Assembly: GCA_904063045.1 (NCBI GenBank)
Contig: CAJFCJ010000016.1
Coordinates: 682,001 to 746,000 of the forward strand
Length of the DNA: 64,000 nt
Origin: Dimorphilus gyrociliatus
Taxonomy: Eukaryota > Annelida > Polychaeta > Dinophilidae
Reading direction: 5' to 3'
Positions 37,732-51,600 of this stretch are shown here, one piece after another (position 1 is the first letter of the stretch; each line of letters opens with the position of its first letter). The position numbers and the translations under genes are program-made. Below the pieces are notes generated by a model. That model was not told the DNA's origin. It saw nothing but the letters and a program-made list of their open reading frames with translations, and did not search any database.

Positions 37732-39242
37732 TTAATTATCCGCCTTTGAATGTGTAGGTACCAATGTAAATTCTGTTTTATCCACCCTACTGTCCCTTGA
37801 GAACGTTTGTATGAACGCGTCACGGAATTGCTTTGACATTGCACAATAGATAACAAAATTAATACCGTTGTTGATCAGCGCCATTATATCAATAAGGTCA
37901 CCTAGAGGCTCGTAAATTTCTTCTCGAAATCCAGGTAAAGAACCATTTAATAACATGAGTATGCCCTGAGGCAATTCTGTAACGACAAAGAGGACTACTA
38001 CTGTCAAAAGCATCCTTGTCGTTCGATTAGTCTTTTGTGTTCTAATATTTGATGATTGTAGAACAAGTGTCTTCCTCTTTTCGTCTGCCTTCTTCATTGT
38101 TTTCACTAATAATATTGAGAGAACTGTCAAGCCCAAACACGGTATTAATTTGACGATTACAGCTTGAATCCAAAAATTAAGGCTATTTATGAATTTTTCC
38201 GCTGTGGTTTTTGTCTTGAACTGAACGTACCAAGTTTGTTCCGTCGCGTTAGGTTTTGAAATTGTAATTGTTATGAAATTAGGTATGCAGATTATGAGCG
38301 TCACAACATATACTAAGAATATTGCCACCTTGGCTCTAGGTAGAGTGCAATAGACGGTTCCATATCTTGGATAACGGATAAAGACATATCGAAAGACTGC
38401 TAAAGTAACTGTTAACCAAATAGAGACGCTGTGAACAACGACGCTAAAGCAGGCGTAGAAAAGCAAAAAACGTATTGCAGGTAAGGAATTACGTGAAGAT
38501 GTTGGTTTTACGCCGTATAAGCAATAAAAGCGTAGGGCAAAAGGGAGGTAGGCTGTCATTGTCAAGCCATCCGATACTGCTAAAGCTGTTAAAAGGGAAA
38601 AAAGAATAATTTTATCTAAATAAGTATTAGATAAGAAATAAGACAAAGAATGATAAAAGAAGGAGACAAAAACTGAATAAAGTTGAAAGCTGATATTTTA
38701 TATGGTTGTTATATATATATATAAGTTTTTTATGAACTAATTGCTTATGTCAAACGGTGTTTTTACACAAAAGTGATTAATCAGAGCGTTATTATTTAAA
38801 TTTTTCAATTATTTACTAGGTCATGAAAAGTTAAAAATTAATTAAAAGGTACAAAAAACAAATGTAATTAACTCATATATATATGTTTATATAAACAAAT
38901 AAAAACAGAGGGAGAAGAACAGGATGAAAAGAATAAAAAAAGGCCAGAGGTTGACGAGATTAAGAAGTTAGAAACGTTGTTAGTAGAGTCAACAAAGGTC
39001 GATTTGTTTAAGAGATGCACGTTGCCGTATTCTATTGTTTATAGTCACGATTCTTCACATACGTCGATAATATTTTAACTTTTACTCTATTCTTATGTAT
39101 TTACTAAGAACTTATTTAAAAAATTCATATATAAAGCAAACCAATTGTTGAAGAGAAAAAGAAGGATTTTTATTGCATTTTCAATTCAATTCTCAAGTTT
39201 TCCTCAACTTTTTCAAAGAAAATAAATAGTAATCAATATCAA

Positions 39243-39279
<37 letters not shown>

Positions 39280-40517
39280 TCTCCCTTTCTTCCTTATCTA
39301 TAAATCGTTATATCTCATTTTTTTTACGGTTTACTCTACCTTAAATCTAAAAGCTTGACACTTGTCAGGTATTATGATAACGAATATTTATCCTAAAATA
39401 CAAAAACAAGAAATATTGGAAGCGAAGAAAATAGGGCAACAGGAAGAGAATTTGGAAAGAAGAGATGTGGAGAGCAGAAAGAGTAGAGATATCGGAAAAG
39501 GAAAAAGGAAGGGCTAGGATAAGAGAATAGAGTAAAATGTGACTCATGTTATGAATGAATGCGTTAATTTAAAGTAAAGAAAAAGTAAAGACAAAAACCT
39601 TAAAAATTTTCTATTACTACGAAACTGCCGCATGAATATTTATAAGTTGTTTATCTAGGAAGAATACAGGAAAAACGAAATCCGCTAAAAACTATTGATG
39701 TCACTTTTTTTCTTTACTGTCCTTAAACGATTTTACGTTTTGATAAACGTTATATTTTTGGCCTTGATCAGCTGGAAAAACAGTTCTCTGATATCTTATG
39801 GAGTAAAATGATTTAGCAAATTGAAAAGGTTAAAAGATTAACAAGCCTTGAAACAGTAAAAGAATATAAATGTCCTAAAACATATGTTTGCATAAAAAAT
39901 TATATATAAAAGCTATGAGAGAAAGATAAATCGCAAGAATAAGGGATAGATAAGTCCTGGTAACTTCATTTAAACGTCTAAAGGCAAGAAAAGAGAAGTG
40001 TCCTTATGTCAATGATACAGTGTATGCAAACCAATTGTGAGTTGACGCTTGTTGTTTGCATGGAAAAATAGTTGCCAAATTACCCTTATGAAAAAGCTCT
40101 TTTCGTCTCTCTCTCTCTCTCTCTCTCTCTAACTATCTCTCTATCTGTCTACCTGTCTCCTAATTTCTCTAAATATTTAAATTATTTCTCCTCTGTTTTT
40201 CCTGCCAAGAACATTTTATCTTTTAATTTTTTTACCCGTTTTCCAAAAGGTGTCTATTTTAAAAGGTCTACATAAGAAAATATCAAATATCCTAATATTA
40301 TCCTGTTATTTAAGTATATTGTATAGATTTTTAATAGGAAAATTTCTAAAAGTAGCTAAAAAGAAAACTATATAAATTTCGCCTTAAAACTTTTATTGAT
40401 CATGAAAAATTTTCAAGTGTTTTTATAAGAATGTTTTTATCATTAAAAATTTACGAAATTTCTTTTTTATCGATTTCCTATAGAGATAATATGAAAACAA
40501 AAAATTGTAAAACACAC

Positions 40518-40548
<31 letters not shown>

Positions 40549-40980
40549 CTATATCCTTCTGCCAAAGAAATTAGTAATTATTTACCCATTATCCTTACTA
40601 TTCACTTATATTAACATTTAAATAAACTTCGTTAATAATAATAACCTTCTCAATTCAACATTCTGTTTATTTTAAATTAGCTGTTTTTTCTAATAATATA
40701 ACATGTAAATTTATAAAAGACTACGGATATGTTTTAAGCAACTCTCCGAGATAATGTAGAAATTTTCTTTCTCTTTGGGACATTTTTTAAGTAGTTTAGT
40801 TACACTTGGGGTAAATTTATAATTTCTTTATAGGTGTCTTTCAGGGTTATAATGTTAAGTAGCTTGAAGAAATCCTTGAGTGAGTATTTTAAACACATCT
40901 TATTCGATGTAGGTTTAAGTATAAATATATAGTATTTAATAAATATTCAAGTATTAATACGTTATTGTGCATTGTATATA

Positions 40981-41025
<45 letters not shown>

Positions 41026-42234
41026 ATATTCTTTTTAATAAACGGCACCTGTCTATTTTCTCTCTTTTTGTTCTGTGTTTTTTTTTGTCTTTTTTGCCTT
41101 TAACAAACTTATTAACACAACTCTGATTAGTCTGTTCTTTCAACACTACCTTTTGCTACTTGTAAGATATTTGTATATGTCCTGGATATGAAATAACATA
41201 GATCTGTATGAAACTTATGCAAATATACATAACACATATACTATTATAGCAATATGTACACTATATATATATATATATGGAAAGTATTACATGATATTAT
41301 TTGAATATATCGTTTTATGGAAGGTATTTCTTACGATTTTTGATTGATATCTACCCTTCTAGTAGTCGTCTTATCATTTATTTTAACTTTGAATGTCTGA
41401 CGTTACTTTAATATTTATAAATTATGATTAATAAGAAATGTTACAAATATGAACTTTATTAATGATAAATATGTTATATAATAGATATTTTGTCCAATTT
41501 AAATAGAAATAATCACTTGTGTCCTTTTCGGTCATTAAATTGTCTATTTCAAAATCATGAAATAGGCTTAAAAAATTAAATCTGATAGGAAAAATTATTA
41601 ATATTTTTGTTCGTTAATGAAACTTATGAGAAATTATTTTCATGCTAATTTACTTGATAATATATTTGACATTTGCTTTATCTTTCTTTAATTGTATTTT
41701 TTTTCCACCTTATTTCCTTTTGCTTTATTTCTTTTCTTAAATTTGAGGATAAACTTAATAAGTCGTGACAAGCTTAAGGCCTAACAGAATTAGAAGAGAA
41801 ATTAAAATGCCATTTAAAACCTAAGGCTTTTCGTTGATATGGTTCACGAAATATTAAAATAATCTATTTATTTTTTCTCCTTCTTTCCCGTTTTGGTTGT
41901 ATAGAACATTAAAGGTCCACCTATTTTCCATAAATACGACAAGAACAATTGTCTATATCAGCCAAGAATGTCAGTGGAAACCTTTGGAAGTTTAAGTAAG
42001 GAATCACCCTAAATGTTATTGTGCCGTTTTCCCCCATAGGAATTTTTAATGTAGTTTTCTTGATTAAGTTTCTTTCAGGACTTTGTCGTTTAATCGGAAT
42101 ACAATAATTTATAACGGTCCAATATATTTCTCACGAATAACTCATTCACTAGAAGACATAAATTACTAAAATAGCAATCGTAACAACAGGTAGGAATGAG
42201 ATAAAGAAAGGGAGGTAAGGGATTGAAAGATTTT

Positions 42235-42271
<37 letters not shown>

Positions 42272-43684
42272 ATATAGAAAGGAATAAGATTATTAATATA
42301 CATATAGTGGAAATTAGAAAATGAAAGGATATATTCAAAAATATAAACAGTAGCGACAAAAGTTTTCTATTAACTTTATCCTTTGTTTATTTCTATAGTA
42401 TAAAGCTCTATGTATAAATTTATAAAATGTGTTAAGCTAATGCTTTCATAGAGTTATTTTATTACATTGTTTAGCTAGTTTTTATTATTGAACATTCATC
42501 GAAATTGTGAACACGACCATGTCTATTTATTTATAGTTTACTTTAGCTTAGTTCTTATATTGATTCTACACTTGAAATAATTTATCTACAATTTCCATTG
42601 TCATTTTCATAACACTATTTTAATATAAAAGATAAAAGTAGAAGAAATCGTCAGAAGCCTATATTTTATATATGAATGTTTCTCATAATAATATTGTTCA
42701 CATCTCATAATTCATATTCATATCTTCGTTTAAAAAAAAACCAAATTTTGAACAGTAATTCTTTGTAAAAATAAGAAAAAGTGTAGAATTATTAGCCCAA
42801 AAGTTAATCGATTATTGCGTTAAAAGCATCAATGTAATTCCAAAGTAAATATTTATATAACTTTTTTTAATATATTGCTGATATTTCTTGATATGTTAAG
42901 GCAATATATTTTTTATTGTTGAAAGGTTTGTCACATTTTTATTTTCAAAAGACATTTTTCCGGCTTTATCTTTGTTATTCTACGATTTCTCAAACGACTT
43001 ACTCAAGTTGCGATGATACGGCTGCTTTACGAACGCTATTTTTAGACTTTTTTTCATTCTCATATTCTCCTTTTATTTTACGGTTAAAAAAATATTTTTT
43101 TACTAAAAATAAAAACACAATAAAGACAATCAAAGAAAAACGAAGTTGTTCTTTTCTCACCTCTTCTCTGTCTCTGTCTTTCTGTCTTTATCTCTCTTTC
43201 TGTCTTTCTCTCTCTCCCTCTCTGTCTCTGTCTCAATCTATCTTTTTCTTTATTTCATTAATTAGGTTTATTAAAAAACTATATTAATATTGTGATAATG
43301 AAATTAATTTCAGTCTCTTTAGATTAAATATTTCATTTGCTTGAACATGATTTAATTTTGTCCTCTTTGTCCATTTTTTGCTTAAATCTTTAAGAATAAG
43401 ATTCAATAAAGTGTAGACTACGCATCTTAATAATAAAACAATAAACTAACTTAGCTATTTTATAAAGGGACAGTATAGTTTTCTCTATAGAAAGACAATC
43501 ACCCAATATAATTAATAGTAAGTACACATAATGGTATTAATAAAAAACGAAAGAATTGTCTAAAATCGACATAAAAATTACATTGCACGTATTTTAGTAG
43601 TTATATTTATGCTTTATCATCATTTTTATGTACAGTTTCCCTTCATTAATTTCTATTTAACTTATTGTTAAATACATTCATACA

Positions 43685-43724
<40 letters not shown>

Positions 43725-45269
43725 TGTATGAATGTATGTGTACATATATATTGTTGAATAAAGAATACGTTAAAATATTGATGAGAAACAAAGAAAAAGT
43801 GAGCAAAAGTGAGCAAAGAACCGAAGGGGAAAAAAAGGCTACCTTTTAACCAAAATACTTTTACATTCACTATATTATTTAAGAGCCATTAATAATTAAT
43901 ATCTAAATATCATGCATTCTTTTTTCTCTATTACACTTCTGCCCCAATAATAAAGAAGAAAACTATCATTTTTCTCTTCAATTTAAATTGCTCATTTTAT
44001 TTATGTACTTTTATTAAAAGAGAAATGTTCTAACTCAATCTATCTATTTTTTACATTTCTATAATAAAGAAACACATTTGTTTTTATATATTAAAAAATA
44101 AGAAAAAGTAAGTTAATGATTAAAATTTAACGGCTTTATATTAAGGCAAATTACTTTGACAGGTGTATCACAGATTTGTCAACTTGATGAATTCATTAAG
44201 AGAAATGGAATGGGATTTATTGTAGATATGCCGTGTATAAATCTATCTATATCTATATAGTTTATATATATATATATCATTTTATATAATATATACGGGT
44301 ATATTAAACGCAAATATTTTCACTAATAATTAATAACAATGGCAGAAACAATGTAATTTTAAATTGTAAACCTATTTACTTTTATTTAGTTTGTCAGTCC
44401 ATTTGTTTATAAACATGATTCGAGAATAGAAAATCATAAATAAGTATATATATACAAATATATAAAGTTTAGTTTATACTAAACGGAAAAAAACAAATCT
44501 TTCTTTTTATATAAAAACGTACTATATAAGTATGGAGTATATGTAAACATAATATAACATATATTAGTAAATTTTGCAACAGACTGTCTATAAAAAGAAT
44601 CGTGTAACAGAATGTATAAACATAAAAACAAAAACAAAATAGGAAACTTAAAAAATAGTTGCATCCTCAAAAGTTTTGGTCTATTTTATATTCAGCAATT
44701 AGTAATTTTTTTTGTTAGATACAGATAGAGATAAAGATTAAGATGGACGGTAGGAGAGAGAGAGAGAAAGTGATATTTATATATAAAGTTATATAACAAA
44801 ACTGAAAAGACCAATACCGACAATGAAATATTCAAGAGGACAGGAATAGAAAAAAAAGGATAAAATTAACGAAACTTTGGCTATTATAGTATGATGTAAC
44901 TGAAGTATTAAGTCATCTAAACATCTGGTATCAATAGTCGATAGCGAATGCTAACAATGTTTAATAAAGAAAGAAATTGTAGTTAAAATTGTTCGTATTT
45001 ACTTTTTACGTTATATTTTACTAGGGTACTTTTCGATGAAAATACTAATCAGTACAAGAGTTGAACAACTTACCAGTTAAAATGCAGTTTGTAGCCGATA
45101 TCATATTCTTTCTAGTTAAAACTATAATATTCAAGGCATTAGCAACTATACCAAAACCGCAAACAGCAACTGCCAAATAACCATGTGCAATTTTATATGA
45201 TTGACCAATATTTCTAACAATTTGCGCGCCGGCGAACGTAAAGGACGGTTCTTCTGTGGAGTTCACCAT
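37732..45269 (-). CDS. FMRFamide/DMSR/sex-peptide-receptor-type neuropeptide GPCR, 2 coding exons
   Basis: Rhodopsin-class peptide GPCR of the FMRFamide/myosuppressin/MIP (sex-peptide receptor) type. Exon 1 (45074-45269) encodes an extracellular N-terminus with an NST glycosylation site and TM1 (GIVANALNIIVLTRKNM). Exon 2 (37732-38585) encodes TM2-TM7 and the tail; total 349 residues. The split codon at ILT-A-LAVSDGLTM joins in phase 1. Diagnostic features: FRY in place of DRY after TM3 (LAVFRYVFIRYP), RTTRMLLTVVVLFVVTELPQG in TM6, and INNGINFVIYCAMSKQFR in TM7 instead of NPxxY, all typical of this clade. A likely neuronal or muscle receptor for amidated peptides coupled to Gi/o, by family knowledge. 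The 6,488-bp intron is about a hundred times the local norm and rich in microsatellites. Confidence 0.95.
39249..39274. repeat. (CT)n microsatellite
   Basis: Pure CT run within the GPCR intron. Confidence 0.9.
40106..40130. repeat. (CT)n microsatellite
   Basis: Pure CT run within the GPCR intron. Confidence 0.9.
40983..41022. repeat. (TA)n microsatellite
   Basis: About 40 bp of uninterrupted TA within the GPCR intron, one of the longest in the window. Confidence 0.95.
42239..42267. repeat. (GA)n microsatellite
   Basis: Pure GA run within the GPCR intron. Confidence 0.9.
43687..43721. repeat. (TA)n microsatellite
   Basis: About 35 bp of TA within the GPCR intron. Confidence 0.9.
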
Positions 45270-45303
45270 GACTGCAGCGCAAATGCTTCACGCCTGTTTC
45301 ATA

Positions 45304-45311
45304 TGACGTCA
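45304..45311. promoter_or_regulatory. Palindromic CRE (TGACGTCA) at the GPCR 5' end
   Basis: Perfect cAMP-response element 35 bp upstream of the GPCR start codon, in a locally GC-richer stretch (about 45225-45330). The 8-base palindrome matches the CREB/ATF consensus. A role is inferred from position only. Confidence 0.5.
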
Positions 45312-45349
45312 CACTCGATCTGTACTAAAGCGCCAGCTTTTTCCCCCTC

Positions 45350-45352
<3 letters not shown>

Positions 45353-45386
<34 letters not shown>
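45353..45386. repeat. (CT)n microsatellite
   Basis: Pure CT run 84 bp upstream of the GPCR start codon; on the gene's own (minus) strand it reads as GA, like GAGA-type promoter elements. Confidence 0.9.
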
Positions 45387-45392
<6 letters not shown>

Positions 45393-45926
45393 TTCGTTTC
45401 ACTTTTTCTTTCTCTCTCTGTCAGTATAGATATCTTTTCTATGTTTTCTATTATTTAAACATATAATATATAAGAAATAATTTTATTTCTTTTCGAAGGA
45501 TGAAACAGCAAGAGAGACATTAGTTTATCCTTTTCTCAAAGTTTCAATATGGCTATTTACTATAATACATCATATTTAATGTATAGCTAATACTGTTTAC
45601 TTATAGACTACTTGTAAAAGTTAGATACGTGTTCTGGAGCGTTTTAGTGTTCTTGGAGCGTCAGTACTTCAGGCAAGAATTATATATAGAGCAGTGTACT
45701 CTTAATAGTCTTACTTCATTGTTATTTTAAACAATTTTATCTAATTTTTTTTACTCGGTCGTATAGAATAATATATAATTTGTATTTATATTTAAAACAT
45801 ACTTCGACCTTAAATATAATCATTTCGTTTTGTTTAATTGGCCTGTTCAGTATCATTTTTTATTCATTTCCTGTGAAACCTTGTTTATTTCAGTTATAGT
45901 AAAAAAAAAAGAAAAAAAAATGAGGG

Positions 45927-45928
<2 letters not shown>

Positions 45929-45967
<39 letters not shown>
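45929..45967. repeat. (GA)n microsatellite in an A/G-only tract
   Basis: Long GA run flanked by poly-A and GGA-rich purines (about 45900-46020), an almost purely homopurine stretch. Confidence 0.9.
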
Positions 45968-45969
<2 letters not shown>

Positions 45970-48590
45970 GGAGAGGGAGGGGGAGGAGGAGAGGAGGAGA
46001 AAAAAATGAAAAGAGAATTTTTTTCTTCTCTTAATAGACTCATAGGAATTTTATTATTGAAAAAAAAATCCTTCTGATAAAAAAAACAATTATTATTATT
46101 CAAATTTTGTCAAATAGATATTACACCATTTCTTTTTTTGTTCCCTTCGAAAATTTATAAACAGCCTTAGGGTCACTTTTATAAAAGTTAATTAAATTGA
46201 TTTCTCTCTTTATTCCATTATTTTGCAGGTAGAAGGGTTATATTATTATTATTTGCCTTCGTTTCTAACTCACTCTCTCTCTCTCTCTATCTCTTTCTTT
46301 TTTTCATTCTTCATTCTTGTGAAACTCTATGTCTATCTCTTATACACTCAGTCATTCGCTTTCTATCTACTACTTATTTTTTTTCTTCTCTTCTCCTAAA
46401 ATTTCTCGAGTATTGTTATTTCAGAAATTCATTTCATTTAAAATTTCTTTCTCCTATTTGTCATATTTTCATCCCGACTTGTTTTTTTTTTCATTTGAGT
46501 TTCTTAATTAAATATTTCATTTCCCCTTTTCTCGTATTTTTAATAAGGAATCACGTGATTAATAGATATGATTAGTTTTAAAACTTTTCATAATTGATTT
46601 CTTTAATAATTTAAGGTTGTATTGTTTAATTTTCGTCTTTAATTTAAAATTATTTCATATAAAATATGTCTTTAGTATGTTTCTATAACAGAAAGTGACT
46701 TATTTTCTTAATCTCATATATATATATGGTATACATAGTATATATGTATTTTTTTGTTACCTTTAATAACACAAGATGTCGCAACGATAGATTCTCTTCT
46801 ATTTTCTTTTCTTTTATTTTTTTAAGGTAGAATCAAAAAAGTGAGGAAAGTAGTAAGAAAAAAGAAGGATAAAGGGAATAAAATGAGACAGTAAAGGAGA
46901 AGGAGATAGAAAGGAGACTAGTCATAGTAAGAGTGAAAAGAACGTTCGGTTGGAAAAAAAAAAGAAACATATAAATTTCAATGCTATCCCATTCACTTGA
47001 TTTATCCAGTGACTTCTTGATTTTAGTCAAATTACAAGAGAGGAGAAAAAACGAGTAGGGGAGAGGATTGATAAACTTTAGCTAATCTTTAAAAAAACAA
47101 ACATAATCAAACAGATTCTGATTAGATTTTTACTGTATTTTCATTCTTTTTAACGAATGATGGATAAGTAATTTTTATTACTTATGAATCCTGGAAAGAA
47201 CCGATTTTTAGTTTAGATACATATATAATGATATACTAATGCAAAATGATAGATTAGTCTTCTAAGCATCCGAATTTAAGCGTTAAAATTTTCATATATA
47301 TGCAAGGATAGTATACAAATTTATATAATTTTGCTAGTTTCAATCTATATTTAGACATAGACTCCCAATTAAAATATATAATAAATATAGAACTATATAT
47401 ATATATATATATAAACACTGTGTATATTGATATATATTAAGGTCTTAGATTTATATATAATAGAACACATTTAGCGAAATAAATGCAACTAGTGTTTGGA
47501 GCTGTTACAATCCTTTCCTGTATAGATTTTTATAACATAAAAATGAACTCTATTGATTAAATATGAATAAAATAGGGTGCTTAAACTGATGTGGCGTTTA
47601 GTATTAGTGCCAATATAACCATACTTAAAATATCTTCTAAATACTGAATAGTATATAAATAAGCGTATTCTGTATATATACTAATATATATATATATATA
47701 CACTATATATATATATATATATTTAATATCGTTGTTTTCCAGTTGTATTACTTTCACCAAGAAATTTACTAAAAATAGGCCTAATTAAACTCTTGAAAAT
47801 ATTATTAATAACTATAAAAAATAAGAATTTATTAAAGAGTTGAAGGAGAGCGATATTTTTTAGTTATTAAGGAATAAAGAAGATAAGAAGAGGCGAGAGA
47901 CGAGAGGAGGACGAAGAGGAAGTGAGGGACAGAGAAAGCAGATAGATAACTTATTATAAATTGAATTGATACATTTGAAAGATTATTAAAATATTACAAT
48001 TATTAAAATAAAAAAAATACGAAAATATGGAAAGATACGAAGAATATAAAAAGGTAAATAAAGAAAAAAGTAGAATGCAATTTAAAATAAGAAAAAATTA
48101 AAAAGACGATTTTATTATACATATGAATTTTCGTGAAGAATTCCGCCTTTTAATCAAAAATAAGCAGCATGTGATTAAGGCAATTATAGGAGATGAATAA
48201 TAGAAAACAGGAAGCTAGAATCCTTAGTAAGGCGCTGCTGGCAAACCGGATCGAAACCGTTGTAGGATTTCGGTGATTTATGAAGACTTTGATAATCTGG
48301 CGCATGTTTTACTGTATATACTGCAAAAGTGTACTGTTTAGAAGTGTATATGCAAATGAGGCACTTTACTTGTGTTTTTTTCCTTATCTACCACACACAA
48401 CGTTCTGCATAGTCTTATCAAAGACGCAATAAAAACGATGGACTCGATGGAGATTAGATAAAAAATATTCCACATTTATCAATTTTCATTTAAAATACGG
48501 TTATAGTATTACTTTGTATATGTCAAGTAATGGTTTGATGTGTATCAAAAGGATTCCATGATGTATATCTATCTATCTATCTATACACAG

Positions 48591-48620
<30 letters not shown>
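48591..48620. repeat. (TA)n microsatellite with adjacent (ATCT)n
   Basis: TA run of about 30 bp preceded by four ATCT-type tetranucleotide units at about 48565-48582. Confidence 0.9.
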
Positions 48621-48622
<2 letters not shown>

Positions 48623-51600
48623 GCTATGCAAAGATTTATCTTTATAACAGAATAGACTGTTTGTACTCTGTATATAATTTGTACATTTTCCTATTGTATA
48701 TACACGTCTATATTTTGAGTCTATACACGGATTTATCTACAAACATACCATGAATTTTGCTGTATTTTATTGTTTACTTATTTAGTTGTTTGTTTATATT
48801 TTTTTTACTTTGCTGTTCTAGATTAAATTTTATTTATTTGGACTTCCAACTTTAGGCACCTTTTATTTTTCACCCTCAATTAGTTTGATAGCCGAAGGAC
48901 CGACTTTTTTCTTAATGCTTTTGCCGCCGTCTAAATTCCATTTTTTCCATTATCTCTCACCAGGTGGAGCAATTTGTTTGGTATCATTTTGTATATTGTT
49001 TCGTGGAGTAGCTCTTGAGATGTAAAGGTATTGTAAGGGCTTATTCAACTACAAAAGTTTATTTTTCGGAAGTAAACAACTAATATGAAAGAGTGTTAGA
49101 GTACTACTACATCTCACAATCTTCTCTTAAACACAACAAAGGCTTACCTTACTTTAAGAAAATAGAAACGTATATAGTTGAATATTATTTATTATTACCA
49201 AGCCACCCCCACCTTTATACAACCTCAGTTCTATTAATAAAAGAGTTCTTGGAAAGTTAGTAATGGTAAACTCAGTCGATTTCCTTTCTCTTAATTACAA
49301 TTATATAAAAGTACAGTGTAAGCAATAAAATAAAGAAAAGAAAAGCCACAGAGAAACTCTCTTTAATCTGTCTATCTATTAGCATACTTCATACAGACTT
49401 ATATAATTTACGCTGTTATTATTACCTTTTTGTTTTTAAAAGATAATTTACCAATTAGACTGTCCTGGTATTCCTTCATTCAAGTATATTAACATTAATT
49501 TTGCATAAATTAGCTCACTTAAGTAATTTATGAATATATTAAAATTTTTCGGGGGCTAAATTCAAAAATTCTTATCTAATTGGTTAATTAGGTAATTAGA
49601 CGTAGATGGTAAGAAAAGAAACGGAGAGCGAGGGGTAGTTGTTGACCGGGAAATGTAGGATAGGAAGATGATAAGACATTAAAAGCGTTTAAGTACTATT
49701 ATATAGAAAAGAGAGTGTTATAGCTCTTTAATTTCCAATATTTAATATATATATATATACATATTTCCTTCCTAACTTTCTCCCTTTTAAAAAATTCAAA
49801 GATCATACAAACTATAAAGATATAAAGATAAATTATGGGAAAAGAGAGAAATCATTTATCATTTTTTATGTTTCTTTTATGTACTTTTATTAATTATTAC
49901 TCTTTTTTTCTTCTAATGTACTTGCCAAACATATTTTGAAAGTCTTTCTCTTACATCTTTTATTTCTTTATTCGTTTTGTTTCATTGACTCCTTTGTTTT
50001 GTTTATTTAGCTTCTTTTTTTTTTAACAAGAATATATATGCTCTATTTATTTCCCATTATTCTATTACTATATGAATAAATACATAAGCAAATAATAAAA
50101 TAACAGAGGGGTGTGAAGCATACTGGAAAGTTTTATTCTGAAATTTATTACCGAAATATGGCGCTAGTAGTATCTCTATTTTTTTATATTTTTTTTGGCT
50201 TTAAACGCCACCTATAATATTAAAGAGTAATTAGAAAAAAAAATTAACTTTTCTCTCTTGTATTCTTCATCTTCGAGTGGCTTTCGCTATACGATTTGAG
50301 GAAAAATAAAGTAAACTCTATGAATATCTAATAAAAAAATAGTAAAAATTTTAGCTAATTTGCATAAATCCAGCAAAACTATACGGAATAACCATTGAGA
50401 AAGGATGCAAATTGATGAGGAGGAAAGAGGCTTATTTACGTTGTATATATAAAAGAGAAAAAAGAAGAGAACATATCTTCCATTATATCTCCTTCCTGTA
50501 TTTTTTCATTAAGTGATTTTTTGTTAAAATATTCTTCGTTGTTACACCCCATTGATTTTATGGGAAGATGTTTAATTCTATACTTCTCCTTATTTTACCA
50601 ACATAAAAGTAGACAGCCTTGTCTTTATTGCAAACTTAACTGCTCTAAAGGGAAAATATTGACCAAAAAAGAGCTTAGATCTAATATACTAATGTTACAA
50701 TTCAACTTTTTTCCAAGGTGTTTTTAGCCTATAGTTATAGAATTATAGATCAACAAGCGGAAAATAAAAATTCAAAGAAAATAATGAGTCCATTAAAAGG
50801 GCATTGACAAAAGGATTTATCGCCTTCCATAAGTCTTAGAGCCTTGTAGCGAAAACAACTTAAGGGACCTAATTAAACTAGTTATACCTGATGTTTTCTC
50901 TCTAATCTCTGATGGATATACAGTATATAGTCAATAGGTAGAGAGGAGGGTTTGTCTATGGAAGATAATTATCATAAACTACTATCTAAGCTTTACTTAT
51001 GCAAAGCTCTTTTGCCCTGTTTCTATATATATTCAAATTTAATGTCAGATTACTGTATATAGTAAAAGTTAATACTGCATATGATAATCATTCATAGCTT
51101 TATATTAATTCTGTAATTGTAATAATATAAATGACAATGGCGAAAGCAATAGAGCAGGATATTTTATATATAAAGATTAAGTTTATATTCAACACTAGTA
51201 GAATTACCAATTAGAGTAATAGGAAATTGTTTATTTATAAAATAAACTCTTTTACGTGTTGTATTTGTATTTGAGTACGTGTTATATCAAAATCAGTAGT
51301 AACAATACTTTAATACTTACTCTCAGTTTTGCCGATTCTAACCATCTATACTATATCTTTTTTTTTTATGAATTTAACTTTCCCATTACTCTTAATCTCT
51401 CTTTCTTCTTTTCCCTTCATTCCTCTAAAAGAAGGCGAGATAAAGTAAAGCTTACCTAAAAGAAACTTAATAGGTCTACTGTTGCTCATTTTTTTTTCCG
51501 GTAAAGCTGAAGCTGTCTTTTTAGTGTATATTTTAAGAAAGTAGCCAATTCAGAGGAGGCTGTGTTGATCTTGAACTTGCGAAAAATTTATAAGGCCTAT

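Larger units (their letters stand above)
38586..45073. other. 6.5-kb intron of the FMRFamide-type GPCR gene
   Basis: Runs from GTAAGT after TM1 to TTCCCTTTTAACAG before TM2. It holds microsatellites: (CT)n at 39249-39274 and 40106-40130, (TA)n at 40983-41022 and 43687-43721, and (GA)n at 42239-42267. No nested coding gene was found on either strand. Confidence 0.75.

Noticed and set aside
42916-43287. 123-codon open frame (+) inside the GPCR intron
   Set aside because: Half of it is translated CT-rich repeat (LSLSFCL-type); no domain or start context.
48225-48310. GC-richer patch tested as a possible tRNA or snRNA
   Set aside because: It cannot be folded by eye into a cloverleaf and lacks B-box (GGTTCRANTCC) or Sm-site sequence.
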